Assembly: GCA_007125875.1 (NCBI GenBank)
Contig: SLCI01000138.1
Coordinates: 1 to 31,284, forward strand
Reading direction: 5' to 3'
DNA: 31,284 bases
Source of the DNA: Kiritimatiellia bacterium
GTDB lineage: Bacteria > Verrucomicrobiota > Kiritimatiellia > SLAD01
Shown here in pieces: positions 6,042 to 14,110 of this stretch. The position numbers and the translations under genes were made by a program. The notes under the pieces are model-generated. The model saw only the letters and a program-made list of their open reading frames with translations. It had not been told where the DNA came from and ran no database searches. Within the stretch, counting starts at the first letter, position 1. Every line of letters begins with the position of its first letter.

Positions 6042-7253
6042 CTACCGACCGCGGATACGATTAAATTCGCGCTCGAAGTCGCGTCCGATCATATGGGATT
6101 CGATTAGCACGCAGTTTTCGTAATTTTCGGTCGTCGCCATCACCGTAAAGTTAAAGGAGCCGGTGAAGACGATGGTGCCGTCGATTACGGCAAACTTATG
6201 GTGCATTGAGGCCATGCGTCCGCTCATGCGGATCGGGATGACAGCGACTCCTTGAGATTCCATCCGGTTGATGCGCTCGCGCATGGTGCTTACATCAATC
6301 TGCTTCTCGTCGTATTTGACTTGGACCGATACGCCGCGCCGTGCCGCCTCGGATAACGCGCGCTCGATTGGACGACTCGTCAATGTGTAGATTGCGACAA
6401 GCACTTCGCGACGTGCCCGCCGAATAGCCTGCACCAACATGCGTTCGCATTCACGATTGAAGGCCGCACTAACTCGCGGCGCGATTGAATCCCGCGCGGT
6501 GGCTGCAGTTTCCCGGCGACTCGGCTGAGCCTGAACAGAACCGTGTTCTCGGGCATAGAGCTGATCGGCTCGCGACAACTGCGCGAAGGCAATGCGCGCG
6601 GTCCGGCCATCTGCCGTGCCTAAAGTGACCACCTCTTGCGATACGCTCAAAAGCGCGGCTTCCAGCCTGTCGCCATCGATATTGGTCCACGTGCGGAATT
6701 GAAGTTCGTCCCATCCTTCCGGTAGCTCCGGCTCCGGTTCCGGATCCGGCTCGGGTTCCGGCTCCGGTTCGGGCTCTGGTTCGGGTTCCGGCTCCGGTTC
6801 AGGTTCTTGCAAGATCGCGCCATGCCCCAGCAGCAGATTCACGACCTCTTCATGATCCATAAATGACGCGAGATCAACAGGCGCGAACCCACTCTCATCG
6901 AGCGCATTGATGTCGGCACCGCGCTGGATCAGCCATTCCGTGACTTCGAGGTGACCCGCAGAGGCTGCTTCATGCATGAGCGTGGAACCGAACTCGTCAC
7001 GCTGATCGATGTCGAGATCGATTTCGGCATGCAGCTTTAGTTCATCGAGCGCGCCACGCCGCGCTGCTTCCATCGGCTGCAATTGTGGTTGAGGTGGCTC
7101 AACGACCGGAGGCGGTTCCGGCTCTTCTGGCGGAACCGCGCGATCGCACGCTGTCCAGAAGCCACTAGAAATCAGCAACAGAATGGCGAAGGCCCATGAC
7201 CAACGAACGTTTACCCATTTAGTTTGCTGCCCCAGCGACTTTGTATGCTTCAT
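6042..7253 (-). CDS. Lipoprotein with ankyrin repeats, Glu-Pro tract, SHD1 and single-HKD phospholipase D domain
   Basis: A 403-residue multidomain protein. A hydrophobic N-terminal segment (about 18-35) ends at FWTAC with C36, a plausible lipobox. A Pro/Glu-rich linker leads to two or three ankyrin repeats (about 59-147; STLMHEAASAGHLEV is clear). A strict Glu-Pro tract follows (149-176), then an SHD1-like domain (185-236; RTWTNIDGDRLEAALL and IAFAQLSRADQLYA) of a kind common in PVC bacteria. Last comes a PLD domain (262-403) with one motif, H351-x-K353-x4-D358, and GSFNFT, as in Nuc-type nucleases that dimerise to build the active site. It probably acts outside the inner membrane on DNA or phospholipid. 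It lies 20 bp behind the phosphomannomutase gene; TAAGG precedes the ATG. Confidence 0.85.
   Translation of the reverse strand: MKHTKSLGQQTKWVNVRWSWAFAILLLISSGFWTACDRAVPPEEPEPPPVVEPPQPQLQPMEAARRGALDELKLHAEIDLDIDQRDEFGSTLMHEAASAGHLEVTEWLIQRGADINALDESGFAPVDLASFMDHEEVVNLLLGHGAILQEPEPEPEPEPEPEPEPEPEPDPEPEPELPEGWDELQFRTWTNIDGDRLEAALLSVSQEVVTLGTADGRTARIAFAQLSRADQLYAREHGSVQAQPSRRETAATARDSIAPRVSAAFNRECERMLVQAIRRARREVLVAIYTLTSRPIERALSEAARRGVSVQVKYDEKQIDVSTMRERINRMESQGVAVIPIRMSGRMASMHHKFAVIDGTIVFTGSFNFTVMATTENYENCVLIESHMIGRDFEREFNRIRGR
6726..6809 (-). repeat. Hexanucleotide tandem repeat encoding (Glu-Pro)n
   Basis: About 14 units of a degenerate GGNTCN hexamer (plus-strand reading) encode the Glu-Pro tract of the PLD lipoprotein, with one Asp substitution. 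The coding frame is kept, so unit gain or loss by slippage would only change linker length. Confidence 0.85.
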
Positions 7254-7273
7254 AGCGCCTTACCGCCCTTCAC

Positions 7274-8593
7274 TCATCCTCTGATCAATGCTAATATTTC
7301 GTCCCGACGCTTAATCATATCCTCGCGCGTCGCCGCTTCGAGATTGAGTCGCACCAAAGGTTCGGTGTTTGATGCCCGAACATTGAACCACCAGTCGTCG
7401 AACTCGAAACTCAAGCCATCCAACTCAATCATGCGTCCATCCGGGAAGGTGTTGAGCAATCGATCGAAGACCGGTTTCACGTCGGCCACCGTGGAATTGA
7501 TTTCGCCGCTGGCGTGATAGCGCAAGATCGGTTTCACCAGTTCGGAAAGCGTCTTGCCGGTGTGCGTGATGAGATTTCCGATCAAGATGGCAGCCAATGA
7601 AGCACTTTCCGTGTAGTAGTTCTCACGGAAATAATAGTGACCTGACAACTCACCGGCAAAGACCGCTTGGGCCTCGCGCATTTGCTCTTTAATGAAGGCA
7701 TGCCCCACGCGCGACATCTGGGGGGTGCCACCCGCCTCGGCGATGACCTCTTTAACCGCCCAGCTACTGCGTAAATCGTAAAAGACCACGCCCTTTTCTT
7801 TCTCAAGGATGGCTTCTGCGATCAGGGCTGTAATCATATCATTGGAAACAATTTCGCCGCGTTCATCTGTGAAGCCGGCACGATCGGCGTCACCATCAAA
7901 GTAGACGCCGAAATCGTAGTTACCAGAGCGCATTTTTTCTTGCAGCGGCTCGAACGTCTCAATTTCCAGTGGATTCGCCTCATGATTCGGGAAAGTACCG
8001 TCCAACTCCTTAAATAGCGGATCAATCTGCATCAGGTCTTCGAGCACTTCTCCTTCCAGAATGCCCATACCATTGGCGTAATCGATCGCCACGTTCACAG
8101 GGCGCGAAAGGTCGGCAAAGGCGGCGATGTGTTGCTTGTATTCGGCCGCGATATTGTAGGTCTGGATGCGGCCCGGATTCTCGGCTGGCGGCGCGAAGGA
8201 TTCATCGAGCACGATTTGTTCGATTTCCTTGATACCCGTGACACCGCTAATCGGGATGGCCTGCTCACGGCACAGCTTGAAGCCGTTGTACTTGCCCGGA
8301 TTATGGGAGGCCGTCAGCATGATGCTGGCGTCGGCACCGAGTTTGCCATTGGCATAATAGGACATCGGCGTGGAGCATAGCCCTAAGTCGGTTACTACGG
8401 CCCCCTGCTCCACCAGGCCACGCGCCAGCGCATCAAAGAGTGGTTGTGAATGTGGCCGCATATCTCGTCCAACGACGACGTTCTTGCATCCTAGAAAAGT
8501 GGCAAACGCGCGACCGATTTTATACGCCAGGTCTTCGGTTAGTTGCTCGCCGTACACCCCACGAATGTCGTAGGCCTTGAAAATGCTGCTCAT
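7274..8593 (-). CDS. Phosphomannomutase/phosphoglucomutase (AlgC/ManB type)
   Basis: A 439-residue alpha-D-phosphohexomutase at full family length with all four signatures. The phosphoserine loop is TASHNPGKYNGFK with S96; the Mg2+ loop is DGDADR (233-238); the sugar-binding loop is GELSGHYYF (314-322); the phosphate-binding loop is RASNTEPLVRLNLE near the C terminus. It interconverts hexose-6-phosphate and hexose-1-phosphate (mannose and/or glucose), feeding nucleotide sugars for LPS, exopolysaccharide or glycogen. The substrate preference between Man and Glc cannot be fixed from the sequence. AGGAGA 9 nt before ATG supports the start. It is the middle gene of a minus-strand run from the rhomboid to the PLD lipoprotein. 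Confidence 0.95.
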   Translation of the reverse strand: MSSIFKAYDIRGVYGEQLTEDLAYKIGRAFATFLGCKNVVVGRDMRPHSQPLFDALARGLVEQGAVVTDLGLCSTPMSYYANGKLGADASIMLTASHNPGKYNGFKLCREQAIPISGVTGIKEIEQIVLDESFAPPAENPGRIQTYNIAAEYKQHIAAFADLSRPVNVAIDYANGMGILEGEVLEDLMQIDPLFKELDGTFPNHEANPLEIETFEPLQEKMRSGNYDFGVYFDGDADRAGFTDERGEIVSNDMITALIAEAILEKEKGVVFYDLRSSWAVKEVIAEAGGTPQMSRVGHAFIKEQMREAQAVFAGELSGHYYFRENYYTESASLAAILIGNLITHTGKTLSELVKPILRYHASGEINSTVADVKPVFDRLLNTFPDGRMIELDGLSFEFDDWWFNVRASNTEPLVRLNLEAATREDMIKRRDEILALIRG

Positions 8594-8648
8594 AGGTACA
8601 TTTCTCCTAAAGTGAATTGGATCAAGGGTGCATTCTAGGCAGTGAATT

Positions 8649-8674
8649 TGCGCGTGGCAAGCCTGACACGCGCA
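8649..8674. other. GC-rich hairpin just after the rhomboid stop
   Basis: TGCGCGTG (8649-8656) and CACGCGCA (8667-8674) form an 8-bp stem with a 10-nt loop, starting 2 nt beyond the rhomboid stop codon on the minus strand. No T-run follows on either strand. It may stabilise the upstream mRNA end or lower expression of the following mutase gene rather than terminate fully. Confidence 0.4.
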
Positions 8675-8676
8675 GA

Positions 8677-9504
8677 TTATCGCTCGCGACGACTCAAGCT
8701 GGCACGTTCCAAAACGGCGCGTTCTTTGGCACTTAAACTCTGCATGCCTTCATGCGCAATCTTGTCCAAGATGCGGTCGACTTCTTGTGAAGTCACATCC
8801 GAGGCATCTTCGCGCCGCAGCACTTTGAGTCCAGGCCGATTTTTCGGCTCTTTCGGCAAAATACGGATCTTGAAACCGCCTTCACGAAACACGACAAATG
8901 CGAACACATAACCCGCAACCAAGCCGGCCAAATGCGCGGAATGCGCAATGCGAGAGGCAGGATTGCCCGCAGTGACCATCATAAACTCGATGCCGGCCAG
9001 AATTGCGCCCAACATCCATGCGCGCAGCGTGACGGGTAAAACGAAAAAGATCAGCACTGTGATCATGCGCTTCGGGAACAGGGCCACGTAAGCGCCCAGC
9101 AGGCCATAGACGGCCCCTGAAGCACCAATGCAGATACCGCTGTCGGATAACAACAGCCAGCCAAGACCGCCGAGAATGCCGGAAACGAAATATACCGCCA
9201 GAAAATTGCGGGTCCCAAGCGAACGCTCAACCTCTGTCCCCAGCATATACAGGATCAACATATTAAGGAGGATGTGCCAGCCGCTGCCATGCAGAAACAT
9301 GTAGGTCACGATTTGCCACGCGAAGCCGTCGCGGTAAAGCAAATCGCTGAGGCCAAAAATGAGATCAAAAGCTCCGTTCATGCGACTGTTGACCACCCAA
9401 CGAAGCAGAAAAACGGTGACATTCACAATCAGCAGGACGCGAACAGCCGGACTCATGGGCGGTAGATGCCAGCCCAGTGAGCCTCTAAAAGGAGCAGAAT
9501 GCAA
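8677..9504 (-). CDS. Rhomboid family intramembrane serine protease with C-terminal extension
   Basis: A 275-residue membrane protease with six predicted hydrophobic segments. The catalytic serine is S129 in GASGAVYGLLGAY and the histidine is H191 in AHSAHLAGLVAGY; the L1/TM2 motif LHGSGWHILLNM (71-82) supplies the usual His and Asn. After TM6 a soluble tail (about 208-275) with SQEVDRILDKIAHEGMQSLS resembles the short C-terminal domain found on many rhomboids of Bacteroidota and PVC bacteria. A TTG start at 9504 is preferred because GGGAG lies 6 nt before it; ATG 9456 would also leave the whole protease domain. TATAAA on the minus strand (9533-9528) could be its -10 element. It heads the run with the mutase and PLD lipoprotein. 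Confidence 0.92.
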   Translation of the reverse strand: MHSAPFRGSLGWHLPPMSPAVRVLLIVNVTVFLLRWVVNSRMNGAFDLIFGLSDLLYRDGFAWQIVTYMFLHGSGWHILLNMLILYMLGTEVERSLGTRNFLAVYFVSGILGGLGWLLLSDSGICIGASGAVYGLLGAYVALFPKRMITVLIFFVLPVTLRAWMLGAILAGIEFMMVTAGNPASRIAHSAHLAGLVAGYVFAFVVFREGGFKIRILPKEPKNRPGLKVLRREDASDVTSQEVDRILDKIAHEGMQSLSAKERAVLERASLSRRER

Positions 9505-9563
9505 AGGATACTCCCTTCCGATTACCGTTTATATTTTTGTCCATTTTCGATATGTTGCGCAGC

Positions 9564-10373
9564 ATGTCTGATCGCATAATAGAACAGTATGACGTCATTC
9601 GCCCCATTTTCCAGGGTGGCATGACCGATTTATACGTTGCCGCCGCTCCTTCTGGTGATCGCGTGGTGCTGCGATTTCTTAAAGAAACATACGCCCGCAG
9701 CTGGATTGCGCGCAAGCGTTTCCTCCACGCCGCCGATGTGATGAAGAAAATGGATCATCCCTGCATCCCCCGCTTAATCGCACAAGGGAAAGCCCGTGGC
9801 CGTCCCTACATGATTTTGGAGTACGTTGAATCCAAAACCTTGCGGGAACTACTCGTACAGCGTAGCCCTCAGCTCGACAAAGCGACCCGACCATTGCTAC
9901 GACAACTTGCTGAAGCCATCTATTACGTGCATCAGACTGGCTACCTCCATTTGGACGTGAAACCGGAGAATATTCTGGTCCGTTCAGACAATACGATTGT
10001 GTTGATTGACTTTGATCTTTGTGTGAAGCGCAAGCGACGCCCGGTGCGATTGAGGCAGACTCCAGGCACGCCTGCGTATGTGGCGCCCGAGGTTTTGATG
10101 CGCCAACGGGCCGATGAACAGGCCGATATTTTCAGTTTTGGCGTGGTAGCCTATGAACTAGTAACTCGCCACAAGCCGTTTGAGCGAGACACTTTAGAGA
10201 TGGAGCGGGCCGCCCAAATTGACCCACAAGTCTCCCCCACTCCTTTAGAGCGATTCGCACCGGATCTGCCGCGGGGATTGCGCGACCTAATTCTCAAATC
10301 CCTTGCGAAAGACACTACCAAGCGGTACCCTGCCATGAGTTCGATTTTGAAGTCCTTGGATGTTTTACGGTAA
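9564..10373 (+). CDS. Degenerate serine/threonine protein kinase-like protein
   Basis: A 269-residue cytoplasmic protein consisting of a Hanks-type kinase fold and no sensor domain. The catalytic loop is HLDVKPEN with D131 and N136, the metal Asp is D149 in IDFDLC, and APE (174-176) and DIFSFGVVAYEL follow. Several key positions differ: the glycine loop reads IFQGGMTDLY, the VAIK lysine is R37 (VVLRFL), the alpha-C glutamate position reads Ala55, HRD is HLD and DFG is DFD. It may be a pseudokinase or an atypical kinase that uses another lysine such as K40. The start is uncertain (TTG 9537, ATG 9552 or ATG 9564; none has a ribosome site); 9564 best fits the domain. The next gene begins 5 bp after its stop. 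Confidence 0.85.
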   Translation: MSDRIIEQYDVIRPIFQGGMTDLYVAAAPSGDRVVLRFLKETYARSWIARKRFLHAADVMKKMDHPCIPRLIAQGKARGRPYMILEYVESKTLRELLVQRSPQLDKATRPLLRQLAEAIYYVHQTGYLHLDVKPENILVRSDNTIVLIDFDLCVKRKRRPVRLRQTPGTPAYVAPEVLMRQRADEQADIFSFGVVAYELVTRHKPFERDTLEMERAAQIDPQVSPTPLERFAPDLPRGLRDLILKSLAKDTTKRYPAMSSILKSLDVLR

Positions 10374-10378
10374 CTCTC

Positions 10379-11395
10379 ATGATGTATTTAGATGATATTG
10401 ATCGTCGTCGCTCGCGTACGGGCTGCTTTGCGCTAATTGGCTTGGCTGCCCTGATCGTTGTGGGTGTCGTATGGCTTGTCTGGGGGCGTGGTGACCGCCT
10501 ACCGGCGGAGAGCGAAGAGGAAGTGACCGCTGCTCTTGCCGAACGGCTAGACTCAGTAGCGCCTGTTGAAGAGACCGTTGAACCAGCTGCGACGGCCACG
10601 ACCAGCGGTCGTCGCGCGGCTCCTCGAACCGCGCAAACAGCCTCTGCACCCGTGTCTGATCAGCCTCGCGGCGAGGATCGTAGTCCGCAACTATTGGAAG
10701 AGGCAAAGGCGGCGCGCGAGCGAGAAGATTTTCTTCGGGCCCGGGAACTAGGCTGGCAAGTTCTTGAGCAGACACGCAGCAGCTCGGTGCGGGAAGCAGC
10801 CGAAGCCTTGCTCGGCGAAGTCAACATCGAGCTCGTGACCACACCGCGACCGATGCCTGAAAAGATAGAATATACCATTCGGTCTGGGGACATGCTGTAC
10901 CTGATCGCTCGTCGCCACGGTGTAAATCTAGAGTTGCTCCATCATTCCAACCGCATTCGCGGACCGATTGAGCGTCCATCTATTCGCCCAGGCGATATTA
11001 TTCGCATTCTGCAAGCCGACTTCTCCATTGAAGTAAGCAAGACACGCAATGATCTCGTGTTGAAAATGAATGACAAATTTTTCAAGCGCTACCCCGTTGG
11101 GACGGGAGAATATGCCTCGACTCCAATCGGCGATTTTAAGATCGTCAACCGGATGACCGAACCCGTATGGTACCGCCCCTCTGATGGTCGCGTGATTCCG
11201 TTTGGTCACGAGGAGAATCTATTGGGCACGCATTGGCTTGGTCTGGATGTGCGTGGTTACGGCATACATGGTACTTGGGCACCGGAAACGATTGGTTACC
11301 AAATGAGTGACGGTTGTGTCCGGATGCTTAACGAGGATGTCAAAGAACTCTTTATGCTGGTCACCGAGGGGACACCAGTTAGAATTGTAGAGTAG
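10379..11395 (+). CDS. Membrane-anchored LysM and L,D-transpeptidase (YkuD) protein
   Basis: A 338-residue envelope protein: a cytoplasmic N-terminus with Arg residues, one membrane anchor (about 15-36), a low-complexity Ala/Glu/Thr linker with a helical part (105-148), a LysM-like module (163-211; YTIRSGDMLYLIARRHGV) and a YkuD domain (215-338). The catalytic site is HG at 297-298 and SDGCVR at 310-315 with nucleophile C313. L,D-transpeptidases form 3-3 crosslinks in peptidoglycan or attach proteins to it; which applies here is unknown. It starts 5 bp after the kinase-like gene, and accA begins 24 bp after its stop, suggesting one transcript linking wall modification with a kinase-like regulator. 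Confidence 0.92.
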   Translation: MMYLDDIDRRRSRTGCFALIGLAALIVVGVVWLVWGRGDRLPAESEEEVTAALAERLDSVAPVEETVEPAATATTSGRRAAPRTAQTASAPVSDQPRGEDRSPQLLEEAKAAREREDFLRARELGWQVLEQTRSSSVREAAEALLGEVNIELVTTPRPMPEKIEYTIRSGDMLYLIARRHGVNLELLHHSNRIRGPIERPSIRPGDIIRILQADFSIEVSKTRNDLVLKMNDKFFKRYPVGTGEYASTPIGDFKIVNRMTEPVWYRPSDGRVIPFGHEENLLGTHWLGLDVRGYGIHGTWAPETIGYQMSDGCVRMLNEDVKELFMLVTEGTPVRIVE

Positions 11396-11419
11396 TTGGT
11401 TGGATGTGAGGAAACTACC

Positions 11420-12538
11420 GTGGCAGCTTTTACATTACCTTTCGAAAAACCTATCGTTGAACTGGAAGCGAAACTAAGGGAACTCCGTTCCTTTAGTGAA
11501 AATCAGGAGATTGATGTCTCGCTTGAAGTTCAGCGCATGCAACAAAAGATCGAAGACACACGTAAAAAGATCTACAGCGAGCTTACCGCTTGGCAAAAGG
11601 TCCAAGTCGCGCGTCATCCGCTCCGCCCGTACACGCTGGATTATATCCGGGAGATGACCACGGATTTCCAGGAACTGCATGGTGACCGTATCCATCGCGA
11701 TGATCGGGCGATCATCGGCGGTTTTGCGAAGATCGACGGTCAACCCGTAATGATTATCGGCACTCAAAAGGGCCGGGACACGAAGAGCAACTTGGAATGC
11801 AACTTCGGTTGCGCCTACCCTGAGGGGTATCGCAAGGCACTGCGCCTGATGAAGCTCGCGGCCAAATTCAACGTGCCGATTGTGACGCTGATTGACACTC
11901 CGGGCGCCTTCCCGGGTATCGAGTCCGAGGAGCGCCATATTGCGGAAGCTATCGCCGTCAATCTTCGCGAAATGTTCAGTCTTCAGGTGCCGATTGTGGT
12001 CACCATCATTGGTGAGGGCGGTAGCGGAGGCGCACTAGGTATAGGTGTTGGCGATCGCATTTTAATTCTCCAAAATGCCTATTATTCCGTCATCTCCCCC
12101 GAGGGCTGTGCAGCGATCCTTTGGAAGGATCGCACCTACGCCGACAAGGCCGCTGAAGCACTAAAATTGTCCGCACCTGATTTGATTAAATCCGGACTTG
12201 CAGATGAAATGATTGAAGAGCCACATGGCGGTGCGCATGCAGATCCCAAAGAAATGGCGCGTCTGCTGAAGACGGCGATTCTGAGGAACCTCAACAAACT
12301 CAAAGAGACCTCGATTGAAGCGCTTCTCGAACAGCGATATCAGAAATTCCGTGCCATGGGCGAATTTGGTGTGGATCAAGATGGTTCATTCTCCCCGTCT
12401 GAACCCGAAGATGATGCGACCGAAACGGTCGCCGAGATTGAGGAACCGGTCGAACCAGAGGAACCGGAAGAAGACTCGGCAGAGGCTTCTGACGCGTCTC
12501 AGAACGCTGAATCGACCGAAACGAAGAATAAAGACTGA
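11420..12538 (+). CDS. accA: Acetyl-CoA carboxylase carboxyltransferase subunit alpha
   Basis: AccA, the alpha half of the carboxyltransferase that makes malonyl-CoA for fatty acid synthesis, working with AccD (not in this window). The family sequence is clear: LPFEKPIVELEAKL at the N-terminus, ARHPLRPYTLDYI, FGCAYPEGYRKALR, TPGAFPGIESEERH and GEGGSGGALGIGVGDRI. I chose GTG 11420 with GAGG just upstream; an in-frame TTG at 11396 directly after the transpeptidase stop is less likely. The core ends near residue 320, and about 45 further residues form an acidic Glu/Asp/Ala tail not usual in AccA. Linkage to the kinase-like and transpeptidase genes is by position only. Confidence 0.96.
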   Translation: MAAFTLPFEKPIVELEAKLRELRSFSENQEIDVSLEVQRMQQKIEDTRKKIYSELTAWQKVQVARHPLRPYTLDYIREMTTDFQELHGDRIHRDDRAIIGGFAKIDGQPVMIIGTQKGRDTKSNLECNFGCAYPEGYRKALRLMKLAAKFNVPIVTLIDTPGAFPGIESEERHIAEAIAVNLREMFSLQVPIVVTIIGEGGSGGALGIGVGDRILILQNAYYSVISPEGCAAILWKDRTYADKAAEALKLSAPDLIKSGLADEMIEEPHGGAHADPKEMARLLKTAILRNLNKLKETSIEALLEQRYQKFRAMGEFGVDQDGSFSPSEPEDDATETVAEIEEPVEPEEPEEDSAEASDASQNAESTETKNKD

Positions 12539-12588
12539 GTTTCTCAGCTGCCCGCCCGCTCTAGACTGGCAATCTGACCGTAAAACGC

Positions 12589-12633
12589 TTTACGCGCAGA
12601 CACGTATCTTGTAAATTATTAGTATTTCCTAAT
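12589..12633 (+). promoter_or_regulatory. Possible promoter of the polyphosphate operon
   Basis: TTTACG (12589-12594) and TAAATT (12612-12617), 17 bp apart, resemble sigma-70 elements upstream of the VTC gene. Just downstream is an inverted repeat ATTAG-N6-CTAAT (12618-12633) that could bind a regulator. The match to consensus is only moderate. Confidence 0.3.
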
Positions 12634-12658
12634 TGAAAGCTAACAAACGAACAATCTC

Positions 12659-13414
12659 ATGGCAGACCGACTCCAAAAGCAGCGGTTCGAATATAAATAC
12701 CACGTCGAACCTGATCAGGCGATTGAGGTACGCGATTTCCTGCGTCATTACATGACCCTGGACGAGTATGGTGCCACGCAGAAAAACTTCTCCTACCCCG
12801 TCCACACCCTCTATCTCGATAGCCCCGACTTGCGGCTTTATCAAGCGACGGTGAACGGCGATCGGAATCGGTATAAGTTACGCTTGCGCTTCTATGAGAA
12901 TGGCGAATCTGCCGCTGTCTATCCGGAGATCAAGCGTCGATATAATTCCGTGATCACCAAAAAGCGGGCAGCCATCACCCGTGAGTCTGCCCGGCGAATC
13001 ATGCATGGTCAATTGCCCGCCTTCTCCGACTTGCTCAACCCTGAACCCGATTCCATGCAGGCGTTGGAGGAATTCAATCGGCTGGCCAGCCATCTCTGCG
13101 CCGGACCAGTTGCACACATATCTTACTTGCGAGAAGCATGGATGGGTGAAGATGAACATACCCGCACACGTGTGACGCTGGATCGACGCGTCATGTCCGA
13201 ACCGCGCCAGGACATTCGTTTTGATTTCGACATGACCGAACCGAAACTAGTCTTTGGTGACGCCATCATTTTGGAATTAAAGTTCACGAACCGATTCCCT
13301 CAATGGTTTAATGACCTCGTGCAGCGCTATGAACTAAAACATCAAAGCGCAGCCAAGTATGTTGACGGTGTCGCGCTTCGTGGTGAGCACTGTTTTGCGC
13401 AAGCTTACGCGTAA
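12659..13414 (+). CDS. VTC-domain protein (polyphosphate polymerase type)
   Basis: A 251-residue protein made of one VTC tunnel domain, the fold of the yeast vacuolar transporter chaperone polyphosphate polymerase and of CYTH/TTM enzymes. Charged residues of the tunnel strands are visible: FEYKYHV (10-16), RYKLRLRFYE (71-80), VYPEIKRR (87-94), VTLDRR and ILELKFTNRFPQW; the C-terminal QSAAKYVDGVAL matches the S.SKY region. It has no membrane segment. In other bacteria such proteins are often encoded next to DUF4956 membrane proteins, as here. The proposed role is polyphosphate synthesis from ATP at the membrane; this is by family and has not been shown for this gene. No ribosome site is evident before ATG 12659. 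Confidence 0.88.
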   Translation: MADRLQKQRFEYKYHVEPDQAIEVRDFLRHYMTLDEYGATQKNFSYPVHTLYLDSPDLRLYQATVNGDRNRYKLRLRFYENGESAAVYPEIKRRYNSVITKKRAAITRESARRIMHGQLPAFSDLLNPEPDSMQALEEFNRLASHLCAGPVAHISYLREAWMGEDEHTRTRVTLDRRVMSEPRQDIRFDFDMTEPKLVFGDAIILELKFTNRFPQWFNDLVQRYELKHQSAAKYVDGVALRGEHCFAQAYA

Positions 13415-13426
13415 AGGTTGAATGGT

Positions 13427-14110
13427 ATGGAATCGTTTTTACTCTCAGGAGGCAGCACACAAGTCATCGATATCCCGCAAATGATGCTCTCGCTTTTGCT
13501 GGCTTTTCTGGCGGGGCAAGTCATGGCGTGGGTTTATATCCTGACCCACTCAGGCCTCTCCTATTCGCGAACATACGTCAACTCCCTCATTCTCATTCCC
13601 GTTACGGTCGCACTGGTTATGACGGTGCTCGACAACAATCTTGTCACCGCCTTCAGCTTAATGGCGGTGTTTGCCATCGTGCGTTTCCGCAATATCGTAC
13701 GCGACACGCTGGATACCGTTTTCATTCTGACCCTGATCGTGATTGGCATGGCATCCGGGACCCAGCTGTACACCACGGCAATTATCGGCACCCTTTTATT
13801 TGCGTCCATTATGGTGTACCTGCGCTACACACACTTTGGCAGTCGGCATCGCTACGACTACATCGTCAATCTGCACTGGACCGATTCACAGGCCCAACTG
13901 CCCTTGCTGACTCAGCTACTCAATAACTATAGCCTGCGTATACAACTGGCGAGTCAGCGAAGTGGACGGACCGATGAGGGCATGGATCTTTCGTATCGCT
14001 TGCTTCTACGAGATCCCGCACTCTCACCTGCTCTTTTGGATGCATTGAAATCATTCCCCGGCGTGACGCGCGTCACTGGATTAGAAGCCCAAGATGAATC
14101 AGAAGCCTAA
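13427..14110 (+). CDS. DUF4956 family membrane protein
   Basis: A 227-residue protein with four or five membrane segments in its first 135 residues (around 18-39, 50-68, 70-86 and 96-132) and a cytosolic C-terminal domain (about 140-227). The segment FSLMAVFAIVRFRNIVRDTLDT between helices is the family hallmark. DUF4956 proteins are repeatedly found beside VTC-domain genes, and here the gene starts 12 bp after the VTC stop. It may anchor the polymerase or pass the polymer through the membrane; this is inference. I use ATG 13427 with AAAGG 9 nt upstream in preference to TTG 13418. Its end overlaps the next gene by 17 bp. Confidence 0.88.
   Translation: MESFLLSGGSTQVIDIPQMMLSLLLAFLAGQVMAWVYILTHSGLSYSRTYVNSLILIPVTVALVMTVLDNNLVTAFSLMAVFAIVRFRNIVRDTLDTVFILTLIVIGMASGTQLYTTAIIGTLLFASIMVYLRYTHFGSRHRYDYIVNLHWTDSQAQLPLLTQLLNNYSLRIQLASQRSGRTDEGMDLSYRLLLRDPALSPALLDALKSFPGVTRVTGLEAQDESEA

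Noticed and set aside
6726..6809. Array of short repeats considered as a CRISPR
   Set aside because: Units are 6 nt, contiguous, without spacers and lie within a coding frame.
8649..8674. Strong GC hairpin considered as an intrinsic terminator of the rhomboid gene
   Set aside because: No T-run follows on either strand; listed as a hairpin instead.
12579..12594. CGTAAA/TTTACG hairpin after accA as a terminator
   Set aside because: Only six base pairs, AT-rich stem, no following T-run; part of it may serve as a -35 element.
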